DNA of 64,000 nt from Cupriavidus necator (GTDB lineage: Bacteria; Pseudomonadota; Gammaproteobacteria; Burkholderiales; Burkholderiaceae), in assembly GCF_013141915.1 (NCBI RefSeq), contig NZ_SROX01000004.1, positions 310,001 to 374,000 on the forward strand, written 5' to 3'. Under the pieces are notes generated by a model, which searched no databases, was not told the DNA's origin, and was given only the letters and a program-made list of their open reading frames with translations. Positions 63,533 through 64,000 of the stretch are shown here, in pieces. Made by a program: the position numbers and the translations under genes. The first letter of the stretch is position 1. The number at the start of each line of letters is the position of its first letter.

Positions 63533-64000
63533 TCACCGACTGAATGCCGCGCTGAAGTCTGGCGCCCTGCCGGGAAGCCCGGTGCCAGGGTTCCACCAGT
63601 AGCTTTGATCCCAGTCGTTCTGCGCACGCTGTTTCATGCGCGCGAGATATCCAGGCGACAGGCTTTCCTGCATCGCATGCAGGCCCGCATGATCGATCGC
63701 GGACTTGGCATACCAGAGGTTCAGGTAAGGCGAGTGCCCTTTCGCAAAGCGCAGCGCTTCGGCGCCGACGTGCGTGTCCTTTCCGGCGACCGCCTCGTCG
63801 ATGTTCCCCTTCGTCAGTTCGTAGAACTGCGCCAGGCTGCCAAAGCTTGGGCCGAGCAGCTCGAACAGCCCCTGCTGCGGGCTCATGTCGCTGGACGAAT
63901 CGCGCAACAGCACGTCGCCGAGGAAGCCGGCGCCCCCGCCCTGCGTGAAGGCCTTGAACCAGAATTTCGGCTTCGACATGTCGATCGGGTCCTTGCCGTT
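63533..64000 (-). CDS. Large phage virion-type protein, C-terminal part (partial)
   Basis: The frame stays open past the window edge, so the N-terminus lies at coordinates above 64000. The last 156 residues contain DMSKPKFWFKAFTQGGGAGFLGD, FELLGPSFGSLAQFYELTKG, YLNLWYAKSAIDHAGLH and a terminal YWWNPGTGLPGRAPDFSAAF, the ending found on very large phage internal-core or transglycosylase proteins. Its location just before the tailspike suits an ejected internal virion protein. Enzyme domains, if any, are outside the window. Confidence 0.6.
   Translation of the reverse strand, partial: NGKDPIDMSKPKFWFKAFTQGGGAGFLGDVLLRDSSSDMSPQQGLFELLGPSFGSLAQFYELTKGNIDEAVAGKDTHVGAEALRFAKGHSPYLNLWYAKSAIDHAGLHAMQESLSPGYLARMKQRAQNDWDQSYWWNPGTGLPGRAPDFSAAFSR

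Overview
The window is high-GC DNA (by eye roughly two thirds G+C) from a betaproteobacterium, almost certainly Cupriavidus. The clearest marker is a 192-residue phasin at 21296-21874 that matches my memory of PhaP1 of C. necator H16 nearly residue for residue. Supporting traits are two Bug-type (tripartite tricarboxylate) binding proteins, a pyruvate dehydrogenase E3 carrying its own lipoyl domain, and a 1617-residue NAD-glutamate dehydrogenase. I do not assign a species.

Regions. (1) 1-6.5 kb: end of a NUDIX hydrolase, two N-end-rule transferases (aat, bpt), pyrD, then a three-gene ABC importer of the TrpXYZ type ending in a strong terminator. (2) 6.5-16.3 kb: catabolic genes with their regulators: a minus-strand OCD/PhnD-like/Bug operon divergent from a LysR gene, a LutA-LutB-like operon with an 89-residue protein where LutC is expected, an IclR regulator, and a GntR regulator coupled to an FAD-linked oxidase. 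(3) 16.3-22.2 kb: PBP7-type endopeptidase, nitroreductase, thioesterase, DMT exporter, histone-deacetylase-family enzyme, and phasin with its promoter and two PhaR-like operators. (4) 22.2-34 kb: the minus-strand pyruvate dehydrogenase operon (E1, E2, a proteasome-like Ntn hydrolase, E3), divergent from a FixL/FixJ-like two-component system. (5) 34-48.4 kb: folD, prlC, xthA, an HpaR-like regulator, a SulP transporter, two identical tRNA-Lys(CUU) genes bracketing an amidohydrolase and a LysR gene, a second Bug protein, a secreted repeat protein, an acetyl-CoA hydrolase/transferase and a MarR-like protein. (6) 48.5-56.5 kb: NAD-glutamate dehydrogenase and a run of small uncharacterised genes, one under a near-consensus LexA box.

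(7) 56.57-64 kb: the left end of a prophage. Its boundary is a 50-nt 3' remnant of tRNA-Pro(GGG), which implies an intact tRNA copy at the far end beyond the window. Prophage genes run leftwards: end of a large virion-type protein, a tailspike with a T7-like N-terminus, a second fibre-like protein, holin, lambda-R-like endolysin, nested Rz/Rz1 spanins. A convergent membrane acyltransferase (candidate surface-antigen modifier) lies at the edge.

Most of the window is ordinary core genome. The best candidates for something under-described are the proteasome homologue inside the pyruvate dehydrogenase operon, the LexA-controlled 86-residue protein, the LutC-less lut-type operon, and the tRNA-like element just inside the prophage end. 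No CRISPR array, transposase, integrase or recognised riboswitch was seen.
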